64,000 bases of DNA from Clostridium paraputrificum (GCF_900447045.1 NZ_UAWH01000005.1:186001-250000), one strand, 5' to 3'; shown: positions 35,371 through 45,122, counted from the stretch's first letter. Translations and numbers: made by a program. The notes: generated by a model not told the origin, from the letters alone.

Positions 35371-36668
35371 TGGCAGATATAAAGGTATATCCAAGTAGAC
35401 TTAATGGAGAAGTGAAAATTCCACCATCAAAGAGTATGGCACATAGAGCCGTAATATGTGCGGCATTAGGAGATGGACTAAGTAAAATTAGTAATATAGA
35501 TTATTCAGATGACATAATAGCAACTATAAATGGGATGAGAGCTTTAGGAGCTGTTATTGAGGAGAAAAATGAATGTTTAGAAGTAAGAGGGATTAACTCT
35601 AAAGAGTTAAGTGTTAATAGAGATTTTGAAAGGGTAGTGGACTGTAATGAGTCTGGATCTACATTAAGATTTTTAGTACCTATTTCTCTAGCATTTGAAG
35701 GTGTAACAAGATTTGTTGGAAGAGGGAATCTTGGAAAAAGACCGTTAAAGACGTACTATGATATTTTTGATAGTCAAGGCATAGAGTATAGCTATGTAAA
35801 TGGTGTTTTAGATTTAGTTATATCGGGGAAATTAAGGGCAGGAACTTATGAAGTAGAAGGAAATATAAGCTCTCAGTTTATAACAGGTTTGCTATTTACA
35901 TTACCATTACTAGATGGAGATTCTAAAATTTCTATTACAACAGAGCTAGAATCTAAAGGATATTTAGATTTAACTCTTTCTGCTATGAAGGACTTTGGCA
36001 TAAAAGTTATAAATAATGAATATAAAGAATTTATTATTAAAGGTAATCAAAGGTATAGAAGTAGAGACTATAGAGTAGAGGGAGACTATTCTCAAGGTGC
36101 ATTCTTTTTATCAGCCGATGCTTTAGGAAATGAGGTTACAATACTTGATCTTAAAGAGGATTCTCTTCAAGGTGATAGAGAAGTGGTTGATATATTAGAA
36201 AGAATGGGGGTAGTAATAGAAAAGACTAATTTAGGAATGAATGGACAAGTTAAGCATTTAAACTCTACATTAATTGATGCATCTCAATGTCCAGACATTA
36301 TACCAGTATTATCAGCTGTGGCAGCATTAAGCAATGGGAAAACAGAAATTATTAATGCAGGAAGACTTAGAATTAAAGAATGTGATAGACTTGCAGCAGT
36401 TACACAGGAATTAAATAAATTGGGAGCTAAAGTTACTGAAAAGTCAGAGGGATTAATTATAGAAGGTGTTGGGGAACTAGAAGGTGGAGTAGAAGTTTGG
36501 AGTCATAAGGATCATAGAATAGCAATGACTTTAGCTATTGCTTCAACAAGATGTAAGGCTCCTATTATTATAAAAGACTATGAGTGTGTATCAAAATCAT
36601 ACCCACACTTTTTTGAAGATTTTAAGAAGCTAGGAGGAAGATTAGATGAGTGGCATATGGGGAAATAA
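35370..36668 (+). CDS. aroA: 3-phosphoshikimate 1-carboxyvinyltransferase (EPSP synthase)
   Basis: Transfers enolpyruvate from PEP to shikimate 3-phosphate; 432 residues. Active-site segments are PPSKSMAHRAVIC, CNESGSTLRFLVP, GNLGKRPLKTYY (the variable glyphosate-sensitivity loop, here a class II-like form), EGDYSQGAFFLSA, and HKDHRIAMTLAIA. The GTG start shares one base with the aroB stop codon, indicating translational coupling. It overlaps aroC by 23 bases at its end. Confidence 0.96.
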   Translation: MADIKVYPSRLNGEVKIPPSKSMAHRAVICAALGDGLSKISNIDYSDDIIATINGMRALGAVIEEKNECLEVRGINSKELSVNRDFERVVDCNESGSTLRFLVPISLAFEGVTRFVGRGNLGKRPLKTYYDIFDSQGIEYSYVNGVLDLVISGKLRAGTYEVEGNISSQFITGLLFTLPLLDGDSKISITTELESKGYLDLTLSAMKDFGIKVINNEYKEFIIKGNQRYRSRDYRVEGDYSQGAFFLSADALGNEVTILDLKEDSLQGDREVVDILERMGVVIEKTNLGMNGQVKHLNSTLIDASQCPDIIPVLSAVAALSNGKTEIINAGRLRIKECDRLAAVTQELNKLGAKVTEKSEGLIIEGVGELEGGVEVWSHKDHRIAMTLAIASTRCKAPIIIKDYECVSKSYPHFFEDFKKLGGRLDEWHMGK

Positions 36669-37740
36669 CATAAAGGTATCCATATTTGGAGAGTCTCATG
36701 GAAATGCTATAGGAATAACTATAGATGGTCTTCCTTCGGGAATAGAATTAGACTTAAATAAAGTAGATGATGAAATGAAGAGAAGAGCACCAGGTAGAAG
36801 CAAATTATCTACTCCTAGAAAAGAGGGTGATGTTCCTGAAATTTTAAGTGGTTTCTTTGAAGGCAAAACAACTGGGACACCTCTTTGTGGAATGATAAGA
36901 AATAGAGATACAAGATCAAAAGACTATGGGAAGTTAAAGGATTTAATGAGACCAGGTCATGCCGACTACACAGGTAATATAAGATACGCTGGTTTTAATG
37001 ATTACAGAGGGGGAGGGCACTTCTCTGGAAGAATTACAGCACCTTTAGTATTTGCAGGAGCTATATGTAAACAAATATTAGAAGCTAAAGGGATATATAT
37101 TGGTGCTCATGTAAAGAAAATTAAGAGTATAAGTGATGAATCATTTGATTATACCGACATATCTAGAGAACTATTAGATGAACTTAGGAAGAAAGAATTA
37201 CCTTTATTAAAGCCTGAAAAGGAAGAGGAAATGAGAAAGGTTATTTTGGAAGCTAAATCTAATGGAGACTCAGTTGGAGGCGTAATTGAATGTGGTGTCA
37301 TAGGAATAGAAGCAGGACTTGGTGATCCGTTCTTTGATTCAGTTGAATCAACATTATCGCATCTTTTATTCTCAGTTCCAGCAGTTAAAGGAGTAGAGTT
37401 TGGATTAGGTTTTGATATTGTTGAATTATATGGATCAGAAGCTAATGATGAGTTTTACTATAAAAATGAGGAAGTAAAAACAAGAAGTAACAATAATGGT
37501 GGAGTATTAGGAGGTATTACAAATGGTATGCCTATTATATTTAAATGTGCTATAAAGCCAACTGCATCTATAATAAAGGAGCAAAATACAATAAATATAA
37601 GAGAACATAAAAATGAATCTTTAATCATTGAAGGCAGGCATGATCCTTGCATAGTTCAAAGAGCTATACCCGTAGTTGAGGCTGTGTGTGCAATAGGAAT
37701 TCTTGATTTAGTAAAGGGGCGATATGGATGGGAGCTTTAG
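36646..37740 (+). CDS. aroC: chorismate synthase
   Basis: Makes chorismate from EPSP with reduced FMN as cofactor; 364 residues. Conserved blocks are FGESHGNAIGITIDGLPSG, RRAPGRSK, DYRGGGHFSGRITAPLVFAG, NNNGGVLGGITNGMPI and GRHDPCIVQRAIPVVEA. It starts inside aroA (23-base overlap) and ends inside pheA (13-base overlap). That arrangement suggests coupled translation across the chorismate branch point. Confidence 0.97.
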   Translation: MSGIWGNNIKVSIFGESHGNAIGITIDGLPSGIELDLNKVDDEMKRRAPGRSKLSTPRKEGDVPEILSGFFEGKTTGTPLCGMIRNRDTRSKDYGKLKDLMRPGHADYTGNIRYAGFNDYRGGGHFSGRITAPLVFAGAICKQILEAKGIYIGAHVKKIKSISDESFDYTDISRELLDELRKKELPLLKPEKEEEMRKVILEAKSNGDSVGGVIECGVIGIEAGLGDPFFDSVESTLSHLLFSVPAVKGVEFGLGFDIVELYGSEANDEFYYKNEEVKTRSNNNGGVLGGITNGMPIIFKCAIKPTASIIKEQNTINIREHKNESLIIEGRHDPCIVQRAIPVVEAVCAIGILDLVKGRYGWEL

Positions 37741-38867
37741 ATGACTATAGAAAAGAGATTGATGATATAGATAGAGAGCTTACTAGTTTGTTTGAAAAAA
37801 GAATGAACGTCGTACTTAATGTTGCTAAGTATAAAAAAGATAATAAATTAGAAGTTCTTCAAAAAGGAAGAGAAGCAGAAGTAATACAAAAAGCAGTAGA
37901 TACATTAAATAATAAAGACTATTCAGATGAAGTAGTTAGATTTATGAATGCGACTATGGAAATAAGCAGAGGGCTGCAAAAAAGAAAAATCCAAGATGAG
38001 GAAAAGTTTAAGGATATAAATATAGAAAGAGAAAGTATTAATAAAAATAAGAAGGTGGGATTTCCAGGAGTAAGTGGTGCATTTACAGAAGAAGCTTTAA
38101 TAAAGTTCTTTGGAGAAGAATGTGAAAGAGGTGCTTATGAAGAATTTGAAGATGTGTTTATTGCTCTTCAAAATAGAGAGGTAGATTATGGAATTATTCC
38201 TATAGAAAATTCTTCAACTGGAGGAATATCTGATACTTATGATTTGTTAAGAAAGTATGGATTCTATATTTTAGGTGAGGAATGCATTAGAATTGAACAG
38301 CACTTAGTAGGATTAGAAGGTTCTATAGTAGAAGAAATAGATGAAATATATTCCCATCCACAAGGTATTGAGCAAAGTAGTGAATTTTTAAAGCAGTATC
38401 ATCATTGGAAACTTATACCTTTCCATAATACCGCAATAAGTGCAAAGCTTATTAAAGATCTTGGTGATAATACAAAGGCAGCCATTGCAAGTAAAAGAGC
38501 AGCTGATATTTATGGACTTAAAGTAATAAAAGAATGTATTAATAATCAAAAGGATAATTTTACAAGATTTATTGTTATATCAAGAGAGCTTAAGGTGGTA
38601 GAAGAGGCAAATAAGGTGAGTGTAGTCTTCTCACTTGAAAATGAAGCTGGAACATTATATAGATTATTAAGGCATTTTGCAGAAAATAATATTAACCTTA
38701 TAAAGATAGAATCTAGACCAATGAAAGATACTTCCTGGAGATATTTCTTATACTTAGATTTCGAAGGAGATATAGAAGGTAAAGAAGTTAAGAATGCGCT
38801 AAGACTTATAGAAGAAAATTCAGCATACTTTAAATTGTTAGGTGCTTATGAAAGAAAAACTAACTAA
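37728..38867 (+). CDS. pheA: bifunctional chorismate mutase/prephenate dehydratase
   Basis: Commits chorismate to phenylalanine. The 379-residue protein has an AroQ-type chorismate mutase domain (residues 1-90, DDYRKEIDDIDRELTSLFEKRM), a prephenate dehydratase domain (about 108-290, with GVSGAFTEEAL, IPIENSSTGGISDTYDLL and the catalytic DNFTRF), and a C-terminal ACT domain. The ACT domain keeps the ESRP motif (IKIESRPMKD) associated with Phe binding and feedback inhibition. Enzyme-level feedback thus adds to the proposed leader control. Confidence 0.97.
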   Translation: MGALDDYRKEIDDIDRELTSLFEKRMNVVLNVAKYKKDNKLEVLQKGREAEVIQKAVDTLNNKDYSDEVVRFMNATMEISRGLQKRKIQDEEKFKDINIERESINKNKKVGFPGVSGAFTEEALIKFFGEECERGAYEEFEDVFIALQNREVDYGIIPIENSSTGGISDTYDLLRKYGFYILGEECIRIEQHLVGLEGSIVEEIDEIYSHPQGIEQSSEFLKQYHHWKLIPFHNTAISAKLIKDLGDNTKAAIASKRAADIYGLKVIKECINNQKDNFTRFIVISRELKVVEEANKVSVVFSLENEAGTLYRLLRHFAENNINLIKIESRPMKDTSWRYFLYLDFEGDIEGKEVKNALRLIEENSAYFKLLGAYERKTN

Positions 38868-38877
38868 GGAGTGTAGT

Positions 38878-39684
38878 ATGGAGTTTTATGGTTTATTAGG
38901 AGAAAAGCTATCTCATAGTTTATCACCACAAATTCATAATAGAATATTTGATTTAATAGGAATTGAAGGGGCTTATAAACTATTCCCTATACCTAAGGAT
39001 AAGGTGAAGAAGGTTGGAGAGAGTATAAAGATATTTGGAATAAGGGGTATGAATGTAACAATTCCTTATAAAAAAGAAATTATGGATCAGCTAGATTTTA
39101 TATCGGATGAATCTAGAAAGATTGGGGCAGTAAATACTATAAGTTTGGAGAATGGAAAACTTTATGGTTATAATACAGATTATTATGGATTTGGCCTTAT
39201 GCTAGATATTAGTAAAATTGAAGTTAAAGATAAAAGAGCAGTAGTACTAGGAACAGGTGGAGCTGCAAAAGCAGTTGTTACGTATCTTCAAGACAAAGGA
39301 GTAAAGGAACTATTTGTAGTAAGTAGAAATAAGATGAAGAATAATTGGAGTGGTGAAGTTAATCTAATAGATTATTCTGACTTACAGAGTTTAGAAGGTG
39401 ACTTACTTATTAACACAACTCCAGTTGGTATGTATCCTAATGTAGGAAAATCTCCTGTGGGTGAAAATGTTATAAAAAGATTTGAAGCTATAGTTGATTT
39501 AATATATAACCCAAGAGAGACAGAATTGTTGAGGCTAGCTAAATTAAATGGTAAAAAAAGTTGTGATGGATTATATATGTTAGTAGGTCAAGCAGTGAAG
39601 GCACAAGAAATATGGCAAGACATGAATATAGATAATAAGGTAACAAATATTATTTATGAAGAACTTAATGGTGAATTCAACTAG
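38878..39684 (+). CDS. aroE: shikimate dehydrogenase
   Basis: NADPH-dependent reduction of 3-dehydroshikimate to shikimate; 268 residues. Substrate-binding residues are seen in KLSHSLSPQIHN, NVTIPYKKEIM and NTDYYGF; the nucleotide-binding loop is VLGTGGAAKAV. The frame is open back to 38842, but AAGGAG at 38866-38871 is well placed only for the ATG at 38878, where family members start. It is 10 bases from pheA. Confidence 0.95.
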   Translation: MEFYGLLGEKLSHSLSPQIHNRIFDLIGIEGAYKLFPIPKDKVKKVGESIKIFGIRGMNVTIPYKKEIMDQLDFISDESRKIGAVNTISLENGKLYGYNTDYYGFGLMLDISKIEVKDKRAVVLGTGGAAKAVVTYLQDKGVKELFVVSRNKMKNNWSGEVNLIDYSDLQSLEGDLLINTTPVGMYPNVGKSPVGENVIKRFEAIVDLIYNPRETELLRLAKLNGKKSCDGLYMLVGQAVKAQEIWQDMNIDNKVTNIIYEELNGEFN

Positions 39685-39699
39685 AAAAGGAGAATTTTC

Positions 39700-40215
39700 A
39701 TGAGTATGTTAAAGGATAGGGTATTTTTAATAGGAATGCCTGGGTGTGGAAAAACTACAATAGGTAAAGTACTTGCTAAAGAGCTAAATTATACATTTTA
39801 TGATATGGATAAATATATAGTAGATATATCAGGAAAAGAAGTCCATGAATTGTTTAATGAAGGTGAAGAAGTATTTAGAAAGTGGGAGACAGAAGCTTGT
39901 AAAGAGCTTTCTAAAAAGAGAAATAGCATAATTTCTACTGGGGGTGGAGTGATAAAAACTTCCATAAATAGAGAAATACTAAGAAGTAATAGTTTAGTAG
40001 TGTTTATAGATAGACCTGTTGAAAATATTATTGGAGATGTAGACATAAATACAAGACCTTTATTAAAAAATGGAGCTGGTGAAGTTTATAAGCTATATGA
40101 AGAAAGATATGAATTATATAAAGAAACTTCACATATAAAAGTTTTAAATGATGGATTTATAAGAGATACCATTGATAATATTAAGAAAAGCCTTAATGGC
40201 AGAATCAAGGAGTAA
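39700..40215 (+). CDS. aroK: shikimate kinase
   Basis: Phosphorylates shikimate with ATP; 171 residues. It has P-loop GMPGCGKTT (residues 12-20), the shikimate-binding DMDKYI, the FRKWETEA segment, and the STGGGVI loop. Length is normal. AAGGAG precedes the ATG, and the gene ends just 4 bases before aroQ. Confidence 0.95.
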   Translation: MSMLKDRVFLIGMPGCGKTTIGKVLAKELNYTFYDMDKYIVDISGKEVHELFNEGEEVFRKWETEACKELSKKRNSIISTGGGVIKTSINREILRSNSLVVFIDRPVENIIGDVDINTRPLLKNGAGEVYKLYEERYELYKETSHIKVLNDGFIRDTIDNIKKSLNGRIKE

Positions 40216-40219
40216 AGTT

Positions 40220-40648
40220 ATGAAGATTATGGTTATTAATGGTCCTAACTTAAATATGTTAGGTATAAGGGAAAAAAATATTTATGGAACAAAAGATTAT
40301 AAAGATGTATGCAAATATATAGTGAATGAAGGTGAAAAAAGAGGTCACCAAGTAGAAATTTTTCAAAGTAATATAGAAGGCGAAATTATTAATTTTATTC
40401 AGAAAGCTTATTTTGAAAAATACGAAGGGATAGTAATAAATCCAGGCGCGTTTACTCACTATAGTTATGCCATTCATGATGCAATTAAAGGAGTGGACAT
40501 ACCAACTATTGAAGTACATTTATCTAATGTACATAAAAGAGAAGAATTTAGAAAGATTTCAGTTACTGCACCAGCATGTGTAGGTCAGATAGCTGGTTTT
40601 GGAGAAGTTGGATACATACTAGCAATTAATGCATTAGAAAGTATGTAA
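40220..40648 (+). CDS. aroQ: 3-dehydroquinate dehydratase, type II
   Basis: Dehydrates 3-dehydroquinate to 3-dehydroshikimate by the type II route; 142 residues. Motifs are NGPNLNMLG, the catalytic Tyr loop (REKNIYGTKDY), NPGAFTHYSYAIHDAI with the catalytic His, and EVHLSNVHKREEFR. The open frame begins at 40172 inside aroK, but GGAG at 40209-40212 identifies the ATG at 40220. It completes a full shikimate pathway within this operon. Confidence 0.95.
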   Translation: MKIMVINGPNLNMLGIREKNIYGTKDYKDVCKYIVNEGEKRGHQVEIFQSNIEGEIINFIQKAYFEKYEGIVINPGAFTHYSYAIHDAIKGVDIPTIEVHLSNVHKREEFRKISVTAPACVGQIAGFGEVGYILAINALESM

Positions 40649-40674
40649 AAAAACTAATATGTAGGATAGTAGGA

Positions 40675-40704
40675 TTGTTTTATACACCTTTGTGGCATTA
40701 TAAT
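40675..40704 (+). promoter_or_regulatory. possible internal promoter before the second aroF
   Basis: TTGTTT (40675-40680), 18 bases and TATAAT (40699-40704) lie in the only sizeable gap inside the operon (124 bases). An 8-base inverted repeat (CACCTTTG at 40685-40692 and CAAAGGTG at 40729-40736) flanks the -10 box. Either could give aroF2-tyrA separate control. Confidence 0.4.
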
Positions 40705-40772
40705 TTATAATATGTAATTTAAATGAAGCAAAGGTGGTAGTAATAAATATGGTTAGTATAGGAGGAATAGAT

Positions 40773-41786
40773 ATGATTATTATAATGAACCCTAAATGTG
40801 GAGATGAACAAATTAACAAGGTGGTAAATATAGTTGAAGGAAAGGGGTTACAAACCAACCTTTCTAAGGGATCGACTTATTGCATAATAGGATGTGTTGG
40901 AGATACTGGAATATTAGATCCAGATAAGATGCTTAGAATTGATGGCGTTGATAAAGTATTGAAGGTACAAGAGCCATTTAAGAAAGCTAATAAATTATTT
41001 AAGCCAGAACCAACAATAGTCGATGTTAATGGAGTTAAAATTGGTGGAAGCCATTTGGGAATAATGGCAGGTCCTTGTTCTGTTGAAAGCGAAGAACAGA
41101 TTGTAGAAGTAGCGAAGAGTGTTAAAGCATCAGGTGCAAACTTCTTAAGAGGTGGAGCTTTCAAGCCAAGAACATCACCTTATAGCTTTCAAGGTCTTGA
41201 GTTAGAGGGACTTAAGCTATTAAAGGTAGCTAAACAGGAGACTGGTCTTCAAATAGTAACAGAAATAATGTCTACAGATTATATTGATGATTTTGTAGAA
41301 AATGTAGATGTAATTCAAATAGGTGCAAGGAATATGCAAAATTTTGATTTATTGAAGCAAATAGGTAAAACTAATAAACCTATACTTTTAAAGAGAGGTT
41401 TATCAGCAACTATTGAAGAATGGTTAATGTCAGCTGAATATATAATGGCTGGTGGTAATGAAAATGTTATTCTTTGTGAAAGAGGAATAAGAACATTTGA
41501 AACATATACTAGGAATACTTTAGACTTAAGTGCAGTTCCAATGGTTAAGAGATTATCTCATTTACCTATTATAGTGGATCCAAGTCATGCAGGAGGATAC
41601 TGGTATCTTGTGGAGCCACTTGCTAAAGCAGCTATTATGGCAGGAGCAGATGGATTAATGATTGAGGTTCATAATGATCCAGAAAATGCTTTAAGTGATG
41701 GTCAACAATCTATTAAGCCTGAAAGCTTTAAGAACTTAATGGATAAGGTTAAGGTTATAGCAAAGATGGAAGGTAAAGATATTTAA
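40773..41786 (+). CDS. aroF: 3-deoxy-7-phosphoheptulonate synthase, copy 2
   Basis: A second DAHP synthase in the same operon, 337 residues from the chosen ATG. The catalytic barrel matches copy 1 closely (GPCSVESEEQI, RGGAFKPRTSPYSFQG, LLKRGLSATIEEWL), but the N-terminal regulatory domain is diverged (MIIIMNPKCGDEQINKVVN). The two isoenzymes may therefore respond to different end products. GGAGGA lies directly before ATG 40773; the open frame extends further upstream without a better ribosome site. It pairs with tyrA 20 bases downstream. Confidence 0.95.
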   Translation: MIIIMNPKCGDEQINKVVNIVEGKGLQTNLSKGSTYCIIGCVGDTGILDPDKMLRIDGVDKVLKVQEPFKKANKLFKPEPTIVDVNGVKIGGSHLGIMAGPCSVESEEQIVEVAKSVKASGANFLRGGAFKPRTSPYSFQGLELEGLKLLKVAKQETGLQIVTEIMSTDYIDDFVENVDVIQIGARNMQNFDLLKQIGKTNKPILLKRGLSATIEEWLMSAEYIMAGGNENVILCERGIRTFETYTRNTLDLSAVPMVKRLSHLPIIVDPSHAGGYWYLVEPLAKAAIMAGADGLMIEVHNDPENALSDGQQSIKPESFKNLMDKVKVIAKMEGKDI

Positions 41787-41806
41787 TCTTATTAGGGGGA
41801 TTATAG

Positions 41807-42640
41807 ATGAATATTGTTATAGTAGGTCTTGGGGTAATTGGTGGTTCCTTTGCCATGGGACTAAAAGAGGCTGGATATAATAACGTATTTGGTGTCGATG
41901 TAGATGAACATACATTGACTAAGGCTAAAAGTCTAGGGCTAATAAAAGAAGGGTGCAAGACTGGAGAAAGTTTTTTTAAAGAAGCTGATTTGACCATACT
42001 AGCAATTTATCCTAAGTTAGTTAAGAAGTTTATTGAGGACAATAAGGAGAATTTCAAGCCTGGCTCTGTAATAACAGATGCAACTGGTATAAAAGAAATG
42101 TTTATAAAAGACATTATTGAAATTTTACCTAAAAATGTAGATTTTATTTTTGGACACCCTATGGCTGGTAGAGAAAAAAAGGGAATAGATTTTGCAACTA
42201 ATGATGTGTTTAAAGGAGCAAATTATATAATAACTCCAATAGAAAGAAATAAAAAAGAAAATTTAGATTTAGTAGAAAATATAGCATTGAAAATGGGATT
42301 TAAAAGAGTAAAAAGGATAACTCCAGAATTTCATGATGAAATGATAGGTTTTACATCACAATTACCACATGCTATGGCTGTAGCTCTAATTAATAGTGAT
42401 GAAGAAGGTAGAGATACAGGAAGTTTTATTGGGGATAGTTATAGGGATTTAACTCGTATTGCTAATATTAATGAAGAATTATGGAGCGAACTTTTCCTTG
42501 GAAATAAGAATAATTTGTTGAAAGCTATCAATAATTTTGAGTTAGAGTTAGATTTGATAAAAAAGGCTATACATGATAACGATAAAGAGACTCTTATGAA
42601 GTATTTTAGAAAATCTTCTGAAAGAAGAGAGAAACTTTAA
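41807..42640 (+). CDS. tyrA: prephenate dehydrogenase
   Basis: NAD(P)-dependent oxidative decarboxylation of prephenate to 4-hydroxyphenylpyruvate, for tyrosine. The 277-residue protein has a dinucleotide fold (VGLGVIGGSFAMGLKEAG), the IFGHPMAGREKKGID motif and the FTSQLPHAMA segment. No C-terminal ACT domain is present, so feedback by Tyr would need other means. It is the last gene before a strong terminator. Confidence 0.95.
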   Translation: MNIVIVGLGVIGGSFAMGLKEAGYNNVFGVDVDEHTLTKAKSLGLIKEGCKTGESFFKEADLTILAIYPKLVKKFIEDNKENFKPGSVITDATGIKEMFIKDIIEILPKNVDFIFGHPMAGREKKGIDFATNDVFKGANYIITPIERNKKENLDLVENIALKMGFKRVKRITPEFHDEMIGFTSQLPHAMAVALINSDEEGRDTGSFIGDSYRDLTRIANINEELWSELFLGNKNNLLKAINNFELELDLIKKAIHDNDKETLMKYFRKSSERREKL

Positions 42641-42678
42641 TGTATAATTATAAAATAAATAATGAATAACTTTGGTGA

Positions 42679-42704
42679 AAACTCCGCTTTTGCGGAGTTT
42701 TTAT
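42679..42704 (+). terminator. intrinsic terminator of the aro/Phe/Tyr operon
   Basis: A GC-rich 7-bp stem, ACTCCGC (42681-42687) with GCGGAGT (42692-42698), is extended by A/T pairs and followed by TTTTT. Confidence 0.92.
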
Positions 42705-42705
42705 A

Positions 42706-42738
42706 AATAAAAAGAGAAATTGCATTAGCAATTTCTCT
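42706..42738 (-). terminator. intrinsic terminator of the CYTH gene
   Basis: An 11-bp perfect stem, AGAGAAATTGC (42713-42723) with its complement at 42728-42738, is followed by a T-rich tract on the minus strand. Confidence 0.8.
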
Positions 42739-42745
42739 ACCTTAA

Positions 42746-43279
42746 TTATTCATTTTCTTCAATTAATTCATATATTGTTTTAGAAGTTGTATCTTCCATA
42801 GTATATCCTAATAACCTAACTATTCTTTTCAACTTTTCTTCTGAGTCAGTTTCTATTTCTATATATGGAAAGGGGCAGAATGTAGTATCGTTTATGTCAA
42901 TTTCTACTAGTCCATCTTCTAATTGATAGCTTTCCCTATATTTCTTTATAGATTGATGTAATTTTAGTCCTAGTACTTCATACATTCCTTCTGCTGTTTT
43001 TTTATTATCTACTTCAAATTCATATTCTTCCATCTCTTTAAATTTACCTTGGGAAAGCATTTTTTTTGCTGTTATGTAAATAACTTCTTTATTATTTAAT
43101 ATATCAGATACAGTTCTAATTCTAGCATATCCTTTTTCAGCTAATAGTCTTCCGTCTTCAAAGTCATATATATCGTTTATTTGATTTTCAGCCTTAACTT
43201 TAAGAGCACCATTTTCAACAAGTGTGTTTCTAATGGCAGCTACATCAATTTTTATTATTCTAGTTTCTAGTTCTTTCAT
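42746..43279 (-). CDS. CYTH-domain protein (class IV cyclase/thiamine-triphosphatase family)
   Basis: A 177-residue cytosolic protein of the CYTH fold, which binds triphosphates in a beta-tunnel. The N-terminal signature is ELETRI, a variant of ExExK with Arg for Lys. It also has LRxR-like basic positions (YARIRTV, YITAKK), the central EEYEFEVDN and a C-terminal VEIDINDTTFCPFPYIEIET block, all typical of the family. The reaction could be triphosphate hydrolysis or cyclisation; it cannot be decided here. It is a single gene with its own terminator. Confidence 0.82.
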   Translation of the reverse strand: MKELETRIIKIDVAAIRNTLVENGALKVKAENQINDIYDFEDGRLLAEKGYARIRTVSDILNNKEVIYITAKKMLSQGKFKEMEEYEFEVDNKKTAEGMYEVLGLKLHQSIKKYRESYQLEDGLVEIDINDTTFCPFPYIEIETDSEEKLKRIVRLLGYTMEDTTSKTIYELIEENE

Positions 43280-43447
43280 AATAATCTCTCCATTAAATTA
43301 TTTTATTTACTATTATATCATATAGTTTTTCAAATTTAACAATTTCTAGTCTTGTATTTAACTTTAAAAGGAATTAGAATTTACATATTAAAATAGGATA
43401 TAATAAAAACAAAGAATTTATTACATTTTTGTTAGGAGGATTTTATT

Positions 43448-44155
43448 ATGGCTAAACATTTACACATAATGGCTGAAGAAGGAGCTATAGCAGAAACTGT
43501 ATTATTACCAGGAGATCCATTGAGAGCAAAGTTTATAGCAGAAAATTATTTAGAAAATGCAAAGTGTTATAATGAAGTTAGAGGAATGTATGGATATACA
43601 GGAACATATAAAGGTAAAAGAGTTTCTGTACAAGGTACAGGTATGGGATTGCCATCTCATTCTATATATGTTAATGAGTTAATTAGATTTTATGGAGTTA
43701 AGAGATTAATAAGAATAGGTTCAGCAGGATCTATGAATGAAGATGTAAATGTTAGAGACATAGTTTTAGCGCAAAGTGCATCAACTAATTCAGGAATTAA
43801 CAGAAGAAGATTTCATGGAATGGATTATGCTCCAACAGCTAGTTTTGATTTATTATTAGAAGCATATAATATTGCAAAAAGTAAGGGAGCAAATGTAAAG
43901 GTAGGGAATATATTATCATCTGATTTATTCTATGATGATACTGATGTATCCATAAAGCTATGGGCAGATTATGGATGTTTAGCAGTAGAGATGGAAAGTG
44001 CAGAATTATATACATTAGCTGCTAAGTATGGTGTAGAAGCTTTATCAATACTTACGATTTCAGATCATATTTTTAAGGGAGAGGAAACTACTCCAAAAGA
44101 AAGACAAGATAGCTTTACTGAAATGATGGAGATAGCATTAGAGTTAGCTAAATAG
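43448..44155 (+). CDS. deoD: purine-nucleoside phosphorylase
   Basis: Hexameric-type enzyme that phosphorolyses purine (deoxy)nucleosides; 235 residues. Features are the phosphate-binding [30 protein letters not shown], the base/ribose-binding [10 protein letters not shown] and the catalytic Asp in ISDHIF. TTAGGAGG precedes the ATG. It stands alone, 35 bases upstream of the sortase gene. Confidence 0.95.
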   Translation: MAKHLHIMAEEGAIAETVLLPGDPLRAKFIAENYLENAKCYNEVRGMYGYTGTYKGKRVSVQGTGMGLPSHSIYVNELIRFYGVKRLIRIGSAGSMNEDVNVRDIVLAQSASTNSGINRRRFHGMDYAPTASFDLLLEAYNIAKSKGANVKVGNILSSDLFYDDTDVSIKLWADYGCLAVEMESAELYTLAAKYGVEALSILTISDHIFKGEETTPKERQDSFTEMMEIALELAK

Positions 44156-44190
44156 TATTTATAAATAAAAGGATATTTTGGGGGATTTAT

Positions 44191-44964
44191 ATGAGTAAAA
44201 AATGGAGAGAAGTTATTAGAAAAATTATTTTTGTTATTGCTTTGATAGTTTTTATATGGTCAGCTTATGAGCTATTTACTATTTTTAATGAGTATAGGAA
44301 AAATGCTAGTAGTTATAAGGATATTGAACAGTATGCTCCACAGGTAGTAGAGAATAATGATAATAATCCTAAAGATAAGGAAGATGTTAAAGCATATGTA
44401 TTTAAGGAAGAAGATTATAATAAGCTTTATGAGATAAATAATGAATTTAAAGGATGGATTATGATACCTGGCACTAAAGTTAATTATCCAGTGCTTCAGG
44501 GAGAAGATAATGATTATTATCTTACTCATAACTTCAAGAAAGAATATAATGCTGGTGGAGGAATATTTATATCTTGTGATAATCCAGACCCTTTCAATGA
44601 AAAAAATACAATAATACATGGACATTATATGAAGGATAAGAGTATGTTTGGTTCACTTCATAGCTATAAGGATAGTGAATTTGCAAAATTAAATAATAAG
44701 TTTTATATAACTACAAAAGATGGAACTTTAGAGTATGAGATATTTTCAATATACATTGAGCAAGCAAATACTAATCCATATAGATTTAATTTTAGTTCAG
44801 ATGAAGAGTATGTAAAGTATTTGAATGAACTTAAGAACAAGTCTATGCATAAACTTGTGGATTATGAACTTACAAGTGAGGATAAAATAGTAACTTTGTC
44901 AACATGTTCCTATGAACAAGAAAATAATAGGCTTTTAATCCATGGAAAACTAATAAATAAATAG
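44191..44964 (+). CDS. srtB: class B sortase
   Basis: Membrane-anchored cysteine transpeptidase that attaches proteins to the cell wall; 257 residues. An N-terminal anchor (residues 11-31, IIFVIALIVFIWSAYELFTI) is followed by a sortase domain with MIPGTKVNYPVLQG, catalytic His in IIHGHY, catalytic Cys in TLSTCSYEQ and the Arg in NNRLLIHG. The Cys context and size are of class B. No sorting-signal substrate gene is adjacent, so substrates must be encoded elsewhere. Confidence 0.93.
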   Translation: MSKKWREVIRKIIFVIALIVFIWSAYELFTIFNEYRKNASSYKDIEQYAPQVVENNDNNPKDKEDVKAYVFKEEDYNKLYEINNEFKGWIMIPGTKVNYPVLQGEDNDYYLTHNFKKEYNAGGGIFISCDNPDPFNEKNTIIHGHYMKDKSMFGSLHSYKDSEFAKLNNKFYITTKDGTLEYEIFSIYIEQANTNPYRFNFSSDEEYVKYLNELKNKSMHKLVDYELTSEDKIVTLSTCSYEQENNRLLIHGKLINK

Positions 44965-44987
44965 ATTTAAATATATAGTTTAAATAA

Positions 44988-45025
44988 AAAATGTAGAAAG
45001 TCGTAGGTGTTTCTACATTTTTTTA
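44988..45025 (+). terminator. intrinsic terminator of the sortase gene
   Basis: A 12-bp stem, AAAATGTAGAAA (44988-44999) with its complement at 45010-45021, is followed by a T-run. Confidence 0.88.
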
Positions 45026-45122
45026 TGTTCTAATTGTTAAATTCACGTTATAATATTGTTAGAAAAATTAAAAATGTATTAAGAATAAGTTAAAAAGAGC
45101 ATTTTGAAGGAGAGATATTATA

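Noticed and set aside
40685..40736. Inverted repeat before the second aroF as a terminator or second attenuator
   Set aside because: The loop is 36 bases, there is no T-run, and no leader ORF precedes it.
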